The notes under the pieces were generated by a model, which worked only from the letters and a program-made list of their open reading frames with translations, did no database searches and was not told the DNA's origin. Positions 10,839-22,670 of a DNA stretch of 64,000 nucleotides are shown one piece after another. Position 1 is the first letter of the stretch. Each line of letters opens with the position of its first letter. Origin of the DNA: Gadus chalcogrammus (lineage: Eukaryota > Chordata > Actinopteri > Gadiformes > Gadidae); assembly GCF_026213295.1 (NCBI RefSeq), contig NC_079427.1, forward strand, positions 35,629,318 through 35,693,317, read 5' to 3'. The position numbers and the translations under genes are program-made.

Positions 10839-12780
10839 CAGAGCTGCCAACATACACGATTTTGGCGAAGCAGATACGATTTCCAGACCCCAATTACGCT
10901 GCTACGCTTGACTTGAATATCCTACGCATTTCCCAACAAATCGATGTCAATCTTTTAGCAGGCAGCCACGTCCATGTGTTGACATCCAACCAGCCGTAAA
11001 GCTCACATATAAGCCCTCTTATGATTCGTTCATTGCGTCGGAAAAGAGTCAATACAATGGCCGGTTTTTTTTTTTTTTAATGCCGTCTCTATTTTTACCA
11101 AGATGCTATGCTGTTTGTAGTCTGAGGATTCCCGCTGTTGATGAGCATTTATATAATACAATTGGCATCTTGTACATTGACTACTGGTTGTTTTTCATAT
11201 TTCATATCTGCATTCTTTACACACACATAGGTAAGGTACATACATTTGGCAGCTGCTAGCTTGTGATGAGAACTCTTGTTAATATCTGTGAATACGAACT
11301 CTTTCATACGAAGTTGCACAGGTACCCTGAGGGTTTCTATAAATGTAATCTCGGAGATTATAACATCAGATGGATAACTAGTTATAATTTCATGCAAATT
11401 GAACTCTTCCATTTAAATCGTTAACGGTTATTTAAAGTTTCCTTATCTAGCCAGTTAGCTAGCATAGCAACTACATAACCATAAGCAACCAGAAACACAA
11501 CTTTAGCTGCAACGTTTAATTTCTCAAAATCAGCTCACCAATAAAAAGCAGTCTTGGGTTCAAAGTTATTACATCCACTTGTATTATGTTAAATGGCTTC
11601 ACAAAGACATTAAACAATCTTCAGAGAAATAATGTGAAATCAACGGAGCAAGGGCTTACTACACTGAATGTAATGTTAGCGAATGAGGGGTGACAAGCCG
11701 TCCCTCCCCCTTGCTAATATTTAGTCCCCGCTGTTTGTTCCAAAGCCAATAGGTTATACACATACGTGAAATACATTCCGTTTTCTATGGATAGAAAGGA
11801 CATATAATAAAAGTGTCTAAAAATATTTAAGTGGTGACAGACAACGAGAAAACAAGGCAGAGATGAGGCTAAGCTCATTGATGCCTCAGCTCGCGTGTCG
11901 ATCTGTTTGATCTCCGCCTCCATGATACATTGTTATAAATGTGTAAACGAATCAATGTGATTTATGTGACGTGTTTTTTGCCGCGAATTTGCGGAGCGAG
12001 CTGTCAGTTAAAGTCTACAGGTATCAAACATGGATGGTGAATTTACTGGAGCTCCGTCGAAAAAGAGGCGGGTATCTGAACAGCGTTACAAGCTGGAGTA
12101 CAACGTTGAATGGCCGATCATCACACGGTCCAAGCTGGACGACTTCCACGCCTACTTTATGTTGTGTAAGGCAGATTTCAGCGTCCGGCATGGTGGTCGT
12201 CACGATGTTGAAAAGCACACCAGGACCGGCAAACACCAATCGTACAAAGCGGCGATGGAGCCTACAAGGCCAATCGCGGGTTTCCTAACTCTTGATAAAG
12301 ACACTAGTGTCATAAATGCTGAAGTGCTGGCGGTTGACATTCTAGTGGAACATAACATCCCGATCGCGGTGGCCGACCATATTGGGCCACTGGTAAAAAA
12401 GATGTTTCCAGACTCAAAAATAGCAGGTAAGGCTCAAATGACAAATAGCCTCAATGTATCACTAGCATCCTAGCATAGATGTACCTGTAGCCTATGTACT
12501 CTCACAATACACTCTACAAACTGTACAGTCTGTACAGTAGGCCTACAGTACAGTAACAGTAATGCCTTTGTTAATAATCTGATTAAAATCATGATAACTA
12601 ATTATTGCTGATTAAAACTGATTCCGTTTCTTTTTTATTTCTCATATGATATTCTCATATTTTTCCATCTCATATTAAAGTGAAAAAAAAAATCAAGCCT
12701 AGCCTACTCTACAGAGGATACATTTCATGATCAATCAATATTGATATTAATATTATATAAATAAACATAGAAATTTGTGT

Positions 12781-13163
12781 TTTGGTAGATTATTTCTTTG
12801 TTGTAACAATGCTTCTTGGCAATACATATTATACCGTTGGAAAGCCTGTTAATTTCCCTTTTAAATGGTGCCGCATTTGTGGGGAACATGCATTTGTGGG
12901 ATGAGCAACACTCTTGTTTTGAGTTGTTTGGTGGATTTGATAATTGAACAAAAGTAACAAACAAGACATATTGGCAATTTTACAGTTTATTCATTTAATA
13001 CACCATCCAGAGCCTCAGGAGTGGGTGGAAGATCCATACGCAGCCACAACAAATGCATGTTCCTTACAAATGCTGCACCATTTAAAAAGGAAATAAACAG
13101 GCTTTCCAACAGTATAAGATGTATTGCCAAGAAGCATTGTTACAACAAAGAAACAATCTACTG
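12781..13163. repeat. Inverted repeat inside the hAT intron
   Basis: The left arm (about 12,781-12,905; ACAATGCTTCTTGGCAATAC, GGAAAGCCTG, AAATGGTGC) returns inverted at about 13,047-13,163 with roughly 85-90% identity. It looks like a foldback MITE lodged in the intron. The intron still keeps its GT and AG. Confidence 0.75.
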
Positions 13164-14116
13164 TGTGTTTATTAATCTATAGTATAATCATGATAATACA
13201 ATGCAATACTTTTTTGATTGCAATTGCAGGAAAGTATGGGTCTGGTCGCACAAAGAGTAGCGCCATTGTAGGAGCCCTTGCCAAGGAAGATGCTTCTGTG
13301 ATCACGGAGGCAATGAAGACGGCTCCATACTCCTTAGCCACAGATGGGAGCACAGATTATGGAGACTGCAAGCTGTATCCCCTAGTTGTCAAGTACTTTG
13401 ATTCAGGACTTGGGCGTGTTCTGACAGTGTTGTTGTCTATGCCGGAGTGTGATGTTGCATCTACTGGTGAGAACATATTTAAACTCATGGACAGTGAACT
13501 TGAGAAACGTGACATTTCTTGGGACAACTGCATGAGCTTTGGGGCAGATAATGCCATGGTGATGCAAGGACTCAAGGAGGGCACATCAACAAGAAGAACA
13601 GTGCAGTATCTGTGCTGGGATGCCCGTGCCATCTGATTCATCTAGCTGCAGAAAAAGCTGCTGCTCAGCTGCCAGTGCCTATTGAAGAGCTGCTTGTGGA
13701 TGTGTTCTTCTACCTGGACAAATCCAGTAAGAGGAAACGGGGACTGAAAGAGTTTCAGGACCTGTGTGGAGTTGAAATGCGAAAGATCGTGAAACATGTT
13801 AGTACTCGGTGGCTCTCTTTAGAGAAATGCATTGGCAGGTTGTTGCAGCAGTGGCCTGCCTTGCTGCAATACTTTGAATCAGAACAGTCAAAGTTTGGGC
13901 ACAGCAGCAAGACCAAGTCCACGCAGAGCACCAGCAAGAACAAAGCAACTCACAGCAGGGGTAGCGACATGTCAACCCACAGCAAGGAGAAACCAACTCA
14001 CAGTGGCAGCAGCAAGGTCAATTCTGGGTTTGATTTGCAGGCTCTTCCGCCAACAAAACCTAGCCAAGTCCAGTCAGGCAACGAAAAGACCAGCAGCTGC
14101 AACCACACAGCCCAAG

Positions 14117-14232
14117 ACTGCAGCCACTCGGCCCAAGACATGTAGCACTGCAGCCACTCGGCCCAAGACATGTAGCACTGCAGCCACTCAGCCCAAGACA
14201 TGTAGCACTGCAGCCACTCAGCCCAAGACATG
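14117..14232 (+). repeat. 30-bp coding minisatellite, about 3.9 copies
   Basis: The unit ACTGCAGCCACTCGGCCCAA plus GACATGTAGC repeats in register. Thirty bases keep the frame, adding ten residues per unit. One frame reads STAATRPKTC repeatedly; the frame of the upstream transposase piece hits TAG in the first unit. Confidence 0.9.
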
Positions 14233-15553
14233 GGCACAAAAGAGAGTGAAGAGGGCATGTGAACATCTGAAGGACCCAGCATTCAAGCTTTACTGCTACT
14301 TTTTGAGTGCAGACCTGCCCATTTTTGATGAGGCCAACACGCTGCTGCAGCAAGACCAACCTTGCATTCATGTACTGCACAGGACCTTGACCACACAGCT
14401 GAAGGATCTCCTTAACCGTTTTGTGAAGCCTGAGGTGATCAATGCGGCTGCTGAGGTTCACCAGGTACAATTCAGTCAGCCAGGAAACCAGAAGAGCAAT
14501 GAGGCCTTGTTCATTGGGCATAACACAAGAACCTTCATTGCAGATCACCCTGAGCTTGAGGAGCTGCAGCTGGCCAAGGTCTACAGCGCTGTCAGGGCTT
14601 TCTACGTGAAGGCTGTGGAGTACATGGTCAAGAAGTTTCCCTACAAGGACCCAGTTTTACTGAATGCTTCTGTGGCTGACATGTCTACACGGGACAGTGC
14701 AGACTTCAATTCTATCAGGTACTTCACAGGCAGATTCCCCTGCTTGAGGATGAATGCTGAGGAGATGGACAAGCTTGAGGGTCAATTCATGACGTACCAA
14801 ACGGATGTTCTGCCAGAGAGCATCACCAGCTGTGACAGACCAGACACACAGTGGCATCTGATGAGTCAGCTGAAGGATGAGAATGGCCATCTCAAGTATC
14901 CTTTGCTGTGCAGGGTGATGCTGGCTATCCTCTGCATCTTTCATTCCAATGCAGACTGTGAACGCATCTTCAGTCTTGTCACAAAAAATAAAACCAAGTT
15001 CAGACCCAGTATGCAAATGGAGACCCTGAGTAACCTCATTACCCACAAACAGTTCATGGTGGCAAAGGGGTCAGTCTGCTACAAGCAGACGTACTCCAAG
15101 AAAACTCTTGCCAAGGCAAAGTCAGCAACCTATGACCAGCTAAAGTGAGAGGTCGGGGTTGATCAGATGGTCATGTCACGGCTAAAGGTTCCCTTGAGTG
15201 TAAATCTGTTCTAAATAAGGCTGTGCACATGTGTTGCAGGTTTGTCAGGTGTTAATGTTTAATCCACCTGCTTAGTCAATACTGTATTTGGTCAGTACTG
15301 CATGTTAATTTATGTGTTTGGGTAATAAAAAACTTTTTTGTGTACGTCTGTGTATAATTGTGTGCAACACTACAGGGAAAAGACGAAAGTATACACTCAA
15401 AATACTGCAGTTCTTTGCAGATAAACATGTCCTTATAGTCCTTACCTAGATTGCATCTCAGAACACGTAAAATCTCCGGCCTAAAATTTTTCGCCTCGCT
15501 ACGCTCGCCTTGCTACTATTTTCTGAAACACAATGTTGCCAGCTCTGATAACA

Positions 15554-17267
15554 CAACCCACACGCAAAATGGTCTCAGCGTCACAACGCACGCAAGCACC
15601 ACATCCAAATGATTGTTGTATGGTTCTCACCAGCCTTACGCGACCTGATCAGCTAAATGTTATATTATATATGGTTATTATATATAGTTATTATATATGG
15701 TTATAGTAAACAACGGGCTATTGTAGACAGTGGATACTCGATTTTTACAATCTATCACAACCAATTTAATGGTCAACCATATCACACAACCATGACATGA
15801 CCCCGACTGACCCCCGACTGACAACGTGACGGGGACAACAGAAGTGTATTGCCTAATATTGAAAATGCAGATTTTTATATTATGATATTTTGTTAATGTT
15901 TTATTGCCAAAATGGCAACAAGGTGAATTGACGAACGTATGAGAGAGATTGGAAGTAGTATGTGTTATGGAAGGAGAAGAGATAGAAGAGAACGTAAGGC
16001 AAGACAAGATAAGGAAAGGGGTGGGGAGAAAGATAACCCATCTGCATCGAGTTTTGTTCAAATAGATCCGGACCTGGACAACGCTCCTCCTTTTCCTGCT
16101 TTCAGCCCGACCAGTGGCCCAAGACAGTGCAAATACCCCACGTCACGACTCCTCTACATCAGACTTTATGAAGTTACAGACCATGGGAGGCCCACCTGAA
16201 GAGCTACGGACCGGTCTGCTGGACGACATAAGGAGACAGTCCAGCAGGACCAACAGCACCAGAGTGGTGGCCTCCACGGTGCCTGTGTAGCCACATTGAA
16301 GTGGCCTGAACAAAGAGACAAAGGAGGGTCTCAGAGACGGGAGAGACGTGGGGACAGGCACTTCAAAGGACAGCCCGTGATGCGGATGAGAGGCAGGAAG
16401 CAGAGAGAGAGGTGGAGGCGGATGGAGAGAAGAGCAGTGTACGGAAAGTATCGCACTAGACACAGCATTCACGCATATTACAAGAGACGAGATTTAATGT
16501 GTAACTAGGACCGTGTATAAATTGTGTGATAATTTCTAAAAATGACATCTGAAAGGTTTGAAAGTCATCAGGAAAAGTGGTTTGAAGAAACATAGACAAG
16601 TAGAAAAGTTGAAGGTTAAAGAAATGTGTTAGACAGAGTCCAAATGTACGACAGCGGGAGAATTCATTAAGGCACAAAACGTTAAAATTGAACCCCAAAA
16701 AAGCATAATCATGATGTATGCTACAATGTTTTTCAGAGTTAAAGTAGAGGGTTTTTGGTGCGCTCGCAACAGCAAGCCATGCTTACAGGCCTGGGCTTTC
16801 CCTTATTATGGTAAATTGACACATGGGAAAGTCCATGCGTCAAGAGGGGGGATGGGGAGCCCACAACAACAACCTTGGGTATACCAAAGCAAACCAAAGG
16901 AAATAATTACTCAGAAAAAAAAAATGAAACAAACCCCATGTAGGTCCCTCAGAGACATCATGAAGTACAATGGGAAAGAAGAAGAATACCGTTAAAATGT
17001 TGGGTTATACTGTGTGTTATTAATACTGACTGGATTGACAATTAATGTTTAGAGTAGTAAACATTAAGTGCTTGCCAACTACTCATGTGTTTGTATCACG
17101 GAAGCAGCACATCAACACAGGACACATCAAATAAGAATATTTTTGTTTAGAAATGTTTTTAAAAGGTAGCCTTGTTTCTTTGTTTTAGTTTTTTTAGTTT
17201 TTATTTGTATGACTTTTGAATATATGGAAACAGATGACATAAATTGTAATGTTTATGTGGATAATTA
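15554..17267 (+). other. Retrovirus interior, no readable gene
   Basis: This lies between the hAT insertion and the integrase scrap. DPDLDNAPPFPAFSP near 16,060 echoes the gag phrase PDLD at about 10,215, so part may be duplicated gag-like sequence. DFMKLQTMGGPPEELRTGL (about 16,166) stops after about 40 codons. No RT, protease or envelope motif was found. Confidence 0.45.
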
Positions 17268-17277
17268 TCAAAAGGGG

Positions 17278-17345
17278 GGATTCCCAAAGAAATTTTCCAG
17301 TGACAATGGTTCACATTTGGTGAACCAAGTCATCCAACAGAATTG
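17278..17345 (+). pseudogene. Retroviral integrase scrap
   Basis: The reading FSSDNGSHLVNQVIQQN is the integrase core block around the second catalytic Asp (SDNG) and stops soon after. It follows AAAAGGGGGGATTC, which resembles a polypurine tract. The downstream 350 bp gives no further integrase. Confidence 0.6.
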
Positions 17346-18010
17346 ACCCACGCAACCATTGTGCGTACCACCCTCGGAGTGGTGGGACAGTAGAGAGGGA
17401 GAGTGGTCCCGTAGAGAACAACGTCTACGGGGCAACTGCAGATACAGCCCAAGGCAGGGCAACGCCACGATACATGGATTACTATCGGAGACGTGCCTGG
17501 AATTCACCAAGGTGGTTGGAATCATTCCAAGTCCTGTGGATCACAGCAGGGTGGCTAAGAGTGCTACCCAGACCCACGCCAGCCACTGCAAGCGGGCACC
17601 ATCACCAACAACAAAGGTCACTTCCGACCCAACCCCCTTGAGCGTCACCCCAACACTGAAACCAGGGTGAAGTGCAAGTAACTCACCCTTGCACACACAA
17701 TCACGTCAGAACCAGGCCCAAAAGACTGTCTCTGGCCTGGGGAGAGATGGGGCCAGAATCGACATCATTCAGAATGGATGCCAGCCCTGGACCACTATCT
17801 GATGGGATTGATAGTGTGATGGAAGTTTAATTGTATTTTTCCAGGTGATGTTAGGTGACTTTTATACTACCTTCTGTAAAAGCGAACGGTGGTATAAATA
17901 TCTGTACTTGGAGGCCATGGTCGGACATAGTAGATTATGAACATATGCATGCTGTTATTAAGTGATAATTTTAATCTTAAAGGTTGCATCATTTTGTGAT
18001 TATAAATAAT

Positions 18011-18022
18011 CAAAGGGGGGAT
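18011..18022 (+). promoter_or_regulatory. 3' polypurine tract
   Basis: CAAAGGGGGGAT lies immediately before the LTR start TGTGATGG. This is the position and composition from which retroviruses prime plus-strand DNA. Confidence 0.8.
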
Positions 18023-18089
18023 TGTGATGGAAAATCTACATGTTGTTATGTTTTTGGTCTATCTATGAACTTAAGTTTTGTTACTATTT

Positions 18090-20942
18090 CAGGGTTTCCC
18101 CAGGTTTGATCAACCCAAATTTAAGACTTTTTTAGACTTTTTTAAGACCACTTCAATGAAAATTAAGACCTACATCGCACCCATTAAGCGGTAGTAAAAC
18201 GCGGTCGTGCATATGTTATTCATGTTTTTTTGGAACATATGAAACATTCATGTCAATACATTAATGAATGTGCCAAAGGATAAGTGTGCACTCACCAATC
18301 AAAGAGCCAAACTGAGGGCCTAACTCAAAGCCTAGAGGCCTGATGTCTCTTAAGACCATGTACGCAGAAATGATAATAAAAGATTAAAAAAACAATACAC
18401 AAAGTGATGGTGTGAAAGTGTAGCTGTATTTTTGGTTTAAATATCAAACTTTCAACACACAATATAAAATATAAACAAACAAACTCTTTTCAAAATGCTG
18501 TAGTTTCTCAGCATTCAAATTTCCTCAACCATTTCAATGAATCCACCACTTGCCTCATTGATATGGAGTCAGAACAGTCTCATTATTAATGAATGCACAG
18601 AGAAGGATTCACAAATGTATTTTGTGATTTATATATAAATTACTCTCTTATCACAAATACATTTCAATGCACACACAAATGGATATCGGCATGTATAAAT
18701 GTAAAATAAATCCATAAACAAAAATAAGTTTCACAAACATATTTCTGATCAACACACAAATATGTCTTGTTTTAAATAAAGGTAATATAAATCCATAAAT
18801 ATATTAATTTAAAAAAGATTTGCAATTTTCATCAAAAATGTATTTGGATGTTGTTACATTTATGTACAAACTGTTAAACTTGAATTTACAAGACGCTTTT
18901 CATTTGTGAGCTTGTTTGTTTTTGTGTGTGAAACTGTCTGCATTTATGTGTGGATTTTTGAGACTCTCCTGACGTCGCTAGATTCACAAATGCATTTTTT
19001 TCAACAAGGAAGTCTCTGTAGCCAATCAGATGCCTCCCTCGTTTTCAGTCAACCACATGACTGCTGTGACTGGGTTTTTACGTCGGTGCCGTTTACTACT
19101 TTAACGGCACCGATAAACCCAAAACCCAGTCGAAATTAAATGGAAAAAGTGTTGTGACGCAGCATTTACTTCTTCACCACCTAGAGATTGTTATGTACGA
19201 TCATTCAAAAAACCATGTTCTTTCCGATAGAGTAGACATTTGACAGAGAACCGGGAGGCTCGGAGGCTGGACTCAGAGGTCGGAACTGCAGCCATGTGAT
19301 TGGCTGAAAACGAGGGAGGCATCTGATTGGCTACAGAGAGTTCCTTGTTGAAAAAAATGCATTTGTGAATCTAGCGACGTCAGGAGAGTCTCAAAAATCC
19401 ACACATAAATGCAGACAGTTTCACACACAAAAGCAAACAAGCTCACAAATGAAAAGCGTCTTGTAAATTCAAGTTTAACAGTTTGTACATAAATGTAACA
19501 ATATCCAAATACATTTTTGATGAAAATTGCAAATCTTTTTTAAATTAATATATTTATGGATTTATATTACCTTTATTTAAAACAAGACATATTTGTGTGT
19601 TGATCAGAAATATGTTTGTGAAACTTATTTTTGTTTATGGATTTATTTTACATTTATACATGCCGATATCCATTTGTGTGTGCATTGAAATGTATTTGTG
19701 AGAAGAGAGTAATTTATATATAAATCACAAAATACATTTGTGAATCCTTCTCTGTGCATTCATTAATAATGAGACTGTTCTGACTCCATACGTTGACCTC
19801 TTTTACTAACTCCTTCGTAATAAATGGAGCCAGCCCTAACCCTAACCCGTCCACAGACATGGTGACTAATGTATGATAGTAAGCATTATTGGCCCTTAAC
19901 ACTAAAATTCGGAAACAACACTGCCTCAAAAGGATATTGGCCTAAGCAACACCAGTAGAGGCTATACTTTTCCCTGAACTTTTAAACGTTGCAAACGTGC
20001 AAAAACATAATTATATATTTATGTGGCATTCAGTCCAAAGCTTAAAATATATCTGTGGCATTCAGTAGGCCAATGCTGTGGTAAAGTGTGTAAAGTATGA
20101 CCAAGTGTTTATTTCTGCTCAATAGATAGAACTTTATCAATCCCCTGTAGGAGAAATTTGTTAATGTTTGTCGCTATAAAACAATAATGGCAAAAAAAAA
20201 CATGACGGTAACTCTGAAGTCAAACCGTCCAATCTGAAGGCTCTACTTAACCACTCCCCCTACTCACTTCCAGCAATGCAAAGCGAACAGAACTGAGGTG
20301 GGGAGGGCGCAAATTCAATGTGAACATGTATGAGGCTTTAATAAAATCCCGGACGATTTTGAAATTCCGCCCGGACACATTTTTTTTTTTTAAAGTGTCT
20401 CAAAAAGAGGGCATGTCCGGGCAAAAGAGGACGTCTGGTCACCCTTCGTAAGGGGAACCCATTTGATTCCTACCTGTTCCACTGTTAAATAGTGGCGCAA
20501 GTTGGTGGGCGCTATCCTGGTAAGTTCTCTGCGTGAGAAATACGAAGTGTGGCGTGTGAGCGTGTGCATGGGTCGAATTGCGTGTGTCTCACGCCGAATG
20601 CGTGAGACTTTAGAGCCCTGCTTCCCCATGATGTGGCGTCTACTCTCGACTGATTATGTTTGTTGAGATTGCCGGCGCGAAAACCCAAAGTATTGTTCGC
20701 GCATGCTCCAATAAATGAGACGTTCTCTGACGTTACGCAAAACCCCGATACGCAAAACGCCCCCCATTTTCCCCTTGTGTTACAGTCCGGTTGACTACGA
20801 AAACATATCCTATTAGGAAATTTAAGACCATCTTTAAAAAATTAAGACTTGGGTAACGCAATTTAAGACTTTTTAAGGCATTAATTTAGGAACATGAAAT
20901 TTAAGACATTTTTTTGACTTTTAAGACCCCGCGGCTACCCTG
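18090..20942. mobile_element. hAT-like element with 5-bp target duplication
   Basis: It begins CAGGGTTTCCCCAGG and ends (minus strand) CAGGGTAGCCGCGGGG. TATTT flanks both sides (18,085-18,089; 20,943-20,947), and comparison with the 5' LTR confirms the empty site. Both subterminal regions contain AATTTAAGACTTTTT-type repeats. The interior is dominated by a very large foldback, followed at 20,330-20,460 by another fish repeat fragment (CCCGGACGATTTTGAAATTCC). No transposase was recognised. Confidence 0.75.
18562..19790. repeat. 1.23-kb foldback with ~500-bp arms
   Basis: The left arm from TATGGAGTCAGAACAG runs to about 19,062. It returns inverted from about 19,296 to 19,790 with only a handful of differences. 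The arms contain several CACAAAT/ATTTGTG words. The ~230-bp spacer (TTTACTACTTTAACGGCACC, TTATGTACGATCATTC) is shared with 31,050-31,290. Such near-identical arms imply recent origin or ongoing gene conversion. Confidence 0.9.
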
Positions 20943-21405
20943 TATTTTGTGTGATGCATATATTGCCTGCTTCTGCTCTCCTTTTGGGTCATTTAAAGTG
21001 TGAACGTTCGAGGGTCGTGTAATGCATTTTATTGCCTGCCTGTTCCTATCTTTTCGTGTGTTGTAAATCATCTTCCATGCAATCCTTTGATGTATGGGCC
21101 TGTTCCTCGACCCCCTGGCTAGCGTCAACGAAGCCAGAGGGTTAGATGGCACGGCCGCTACCCCCTCCAATGGCATCCAGGGCAGCTACAGTTGTAAAGA
21201 TAACCATCTGGTACACAAAGGCTTTTGGTTTATCCAGAAGCCAACCGAAGTGAATAAGAACTCATTGATTCAAACACTCAGTGGACTTCTCCCCAGCGTA
21301 CCTTCAGAGAATGAAGTAACACGCAAAGAGAAGCTCCCATCTGAGGCCTCAGATTATTGTAATGTTTGCCTGTTATGTTGTTTGTTGATGCATGTTGTGA
21401 TGCAT

Positions 21406-21741
21406 GTGTAAGGATGAGCGAATTTTCTCGCTTTTAAATGAAAACAACCTACCTATCATTCGCTGCCGCTGGAAAAAATATAATAAATAAATAAAATAAA
21501 AAAATAAAATGACCTCAACTGACAATCAACAGGAACCAAACTTTGTTTGTTTTTGGCGCATGTAGGCCTAGCTGCCTAAGCCCACGTTGAAATCATTTTG
21601 ATGTTGAATGTTGATGGCGCAGTTGTTGAAATAAACAGATTGATTTCATACAAATCATAAAAGCCTCTCCCTCTCCCATCATGTGTGCGTGTATAAGAAG
21701 TGCGTGTCTGCGGGCGTGCGTGGGGGGTTGGGGTTTGTTTC
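21406..21741. other. No gene; AT-rich low complexity
   Basis: A run of ATAAATAAATAAAATAAA lies at 21,477-21,513. Nothing else was recognised. Confidence 0.5.
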
Positions 21742-22146
21742 CCTGGCACCAGGGCTGTAGTGGAGGGTAAACGCACGTAAACGCCGTTTACGCACCTCTG
21801 GAATTTAGGAAATAGCGTTTACGCACCTCTAAATAGCGTTTATGCACGTCAAAGTTCCCTGTGCCTTGTATTCTGCCGTTGGAATAATCGGAAATAAATT
21901 CAGCATCATTTTAAAACACCTAAGACAAGGTTTCATATTGTTGAACAAATAAACGCTGTAATCAGAATCATTTTCATCTGCGCTGTAGGCCTATGCTATT
22001 ATGGTCTGTGACCCTCGAATCAGTGCCTTGCGGCTGCGGCAGCGACACCAATCAGGATCCAGGGAAATATGTAAACAGGAAGTATGTAAACACATGGCCC
22101 TGCGCGTTGTGGATTATCATGCCTGCCTACCTGTCATTAATTAGCC

Positions 22147-22225
22147 ATGGATATCAGGCGATTTTTGAAGAGACCTTCGAGTGCTCCCACTCCAACAGAT
22201 GCCCGAAAAAGGCCTCAAGTACAAA
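22147..22225 (+). pseudogene. hAT transposase first-exon relic
   Basis: The ATG opens MDIRRFLKRPSSAPTPTDAR, a start style (MDIRxFxKR) common to a fish hAT family, and runs to a GTAAGA splice donor. It belongs to the same element as the C-terminal relic downstream; no exon with the catalytic Asp residues lies between them. Confidence 0.6.
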
Positions 22226-22670
22226 GTAAGACTGAAGATGATCAATTCACATGAGTTGTTTTTGTGATTTATAAATCAATTTTACTTGACGAACTATTAA
22301 GTGACTACGAGCATTCAGATTAGCCAATGCGTAGTCATGCTATCCGTGTACTGCCCACATCAAAATGAGTGAAAGTCAGTCAGAGTTTTACTATCCATAT
22401 TAAACTCCGGTTTCGGCGTATCAACTTCGCTATAGCTTGGTCGCTATGTTAAAGCCTCAATTTGGAGATGCGAGGTTGGCGGTTGCAGCCGTGGACTCCG
22501 CGGCTGAACCGTGGATCGGGCGGATGACGCGACAAAAAAATATACTTTAATTAAATTCGGGCAGTGGGCGGTTAAACCAATAAAAATAAAAATATTTATA
22601 ATTATTTGTATTTTATATATTATAAATATTTTTATTTTATTATTTATTTTCTTTAAAGTTATTTTCCCAG

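Larger units (their letters stand above)
12030..15148 (+). pseudogene. hAT transposase, two exons, frameshifted
   Basis: Exon 1 (12,030-12,426) encodes MDGEFTGAPSKKRR and a BED-like finger (CKADF...HDVEKHTRTGKH). GT at 12,427 and AG at 13,228-13,229 join it in phase to exon 2 (KYGSGRTKS). Exon 2 shows hAT hallmarks: SLATDGSTD (first Asp), FGADNA (second Asp), CPCHLIH (C2H region), STRW, and the C-terminal dimerisation block with NADCERIFS holding the catalytic Glu. The frame changes between 13,575 and 13,611 and shifts back near the minisatellite at about 14,100, so the gene is broken by two indels. The enzyme would cut and paste the flanking element. The stop is at 15,146-15,148, with AATAAA about 175 bp later (near 15,324). 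Confidence 0.85.
10839..15547 (+). mobile_element. hAT transposon with 6-bp target duplication
   Basis: The inverted ends are CAGAGCTGCCAAC and (minus strand) CAGAGCTGGCAAC. ATAACA flanks both sides (10,833-10,838 and 15,548-15,553). The element is 4.7 kb and carries one intron-containing transposase gene, now broken. Six-base duplications are reported for a subgroup of hAT elements. It sits inside the retrovirus, so it is younger than the provirus. The right flank of about 200 bp before 15,547 has no gene. Confidence 0.85.
8811..21405 (+). mobile_element. Endogenous retrovirus, interrupted and defective
   Basis: Two LTR copies in the same orientation bracket an internal region with a primer binding site, gag remnants (PPPY motif, half a zinc knuckle), an integrase scrap and a polypurine tract directly before the 3' LTR. 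A likely splice donor (CCAG/GTGACTG) lies near 9591 in the leader. Most of pol is absent and no envelope gene was recognised. The primer site and PPT style resemble gamma/epsilon-type vertebrate retroviruses. Two DNA transposons sit inside: one in the body at 10,839-15,547 and one in the 3' LTR at 18,090-20,942. The 3' LTR loses homology near 21,405, so the provirus end is missing and no flanking duplication can be checked. Confidence 0.85.
18023..21405 (+). repeat. 3' LTR, split by an insertion and truncated
   Basis: 18,023-18,089 matches the first 67 bases of the 5' LTR. The match resumes at 20,943 and runs to about 21,405 with a few substitutions. The final ~130 bases of the LTR are absent. 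Divergence is low but not zero, so the provirus is not brand new. Confidence 0.85.

Noticed and set aside
13832..14110. Long Ala/Pro/Arg-rich reading overlapping the transposase middle
   Set aside because: Low-complexity shadow frame; the conserved transposase residues up to about 13,900 lie in the other frame.
13998..14548. Minus-strand open readings over the minisatellite
   Set aside because: They mirror the 30-bp repeat (YMSWAEWLQC units) and have no conserved motif.
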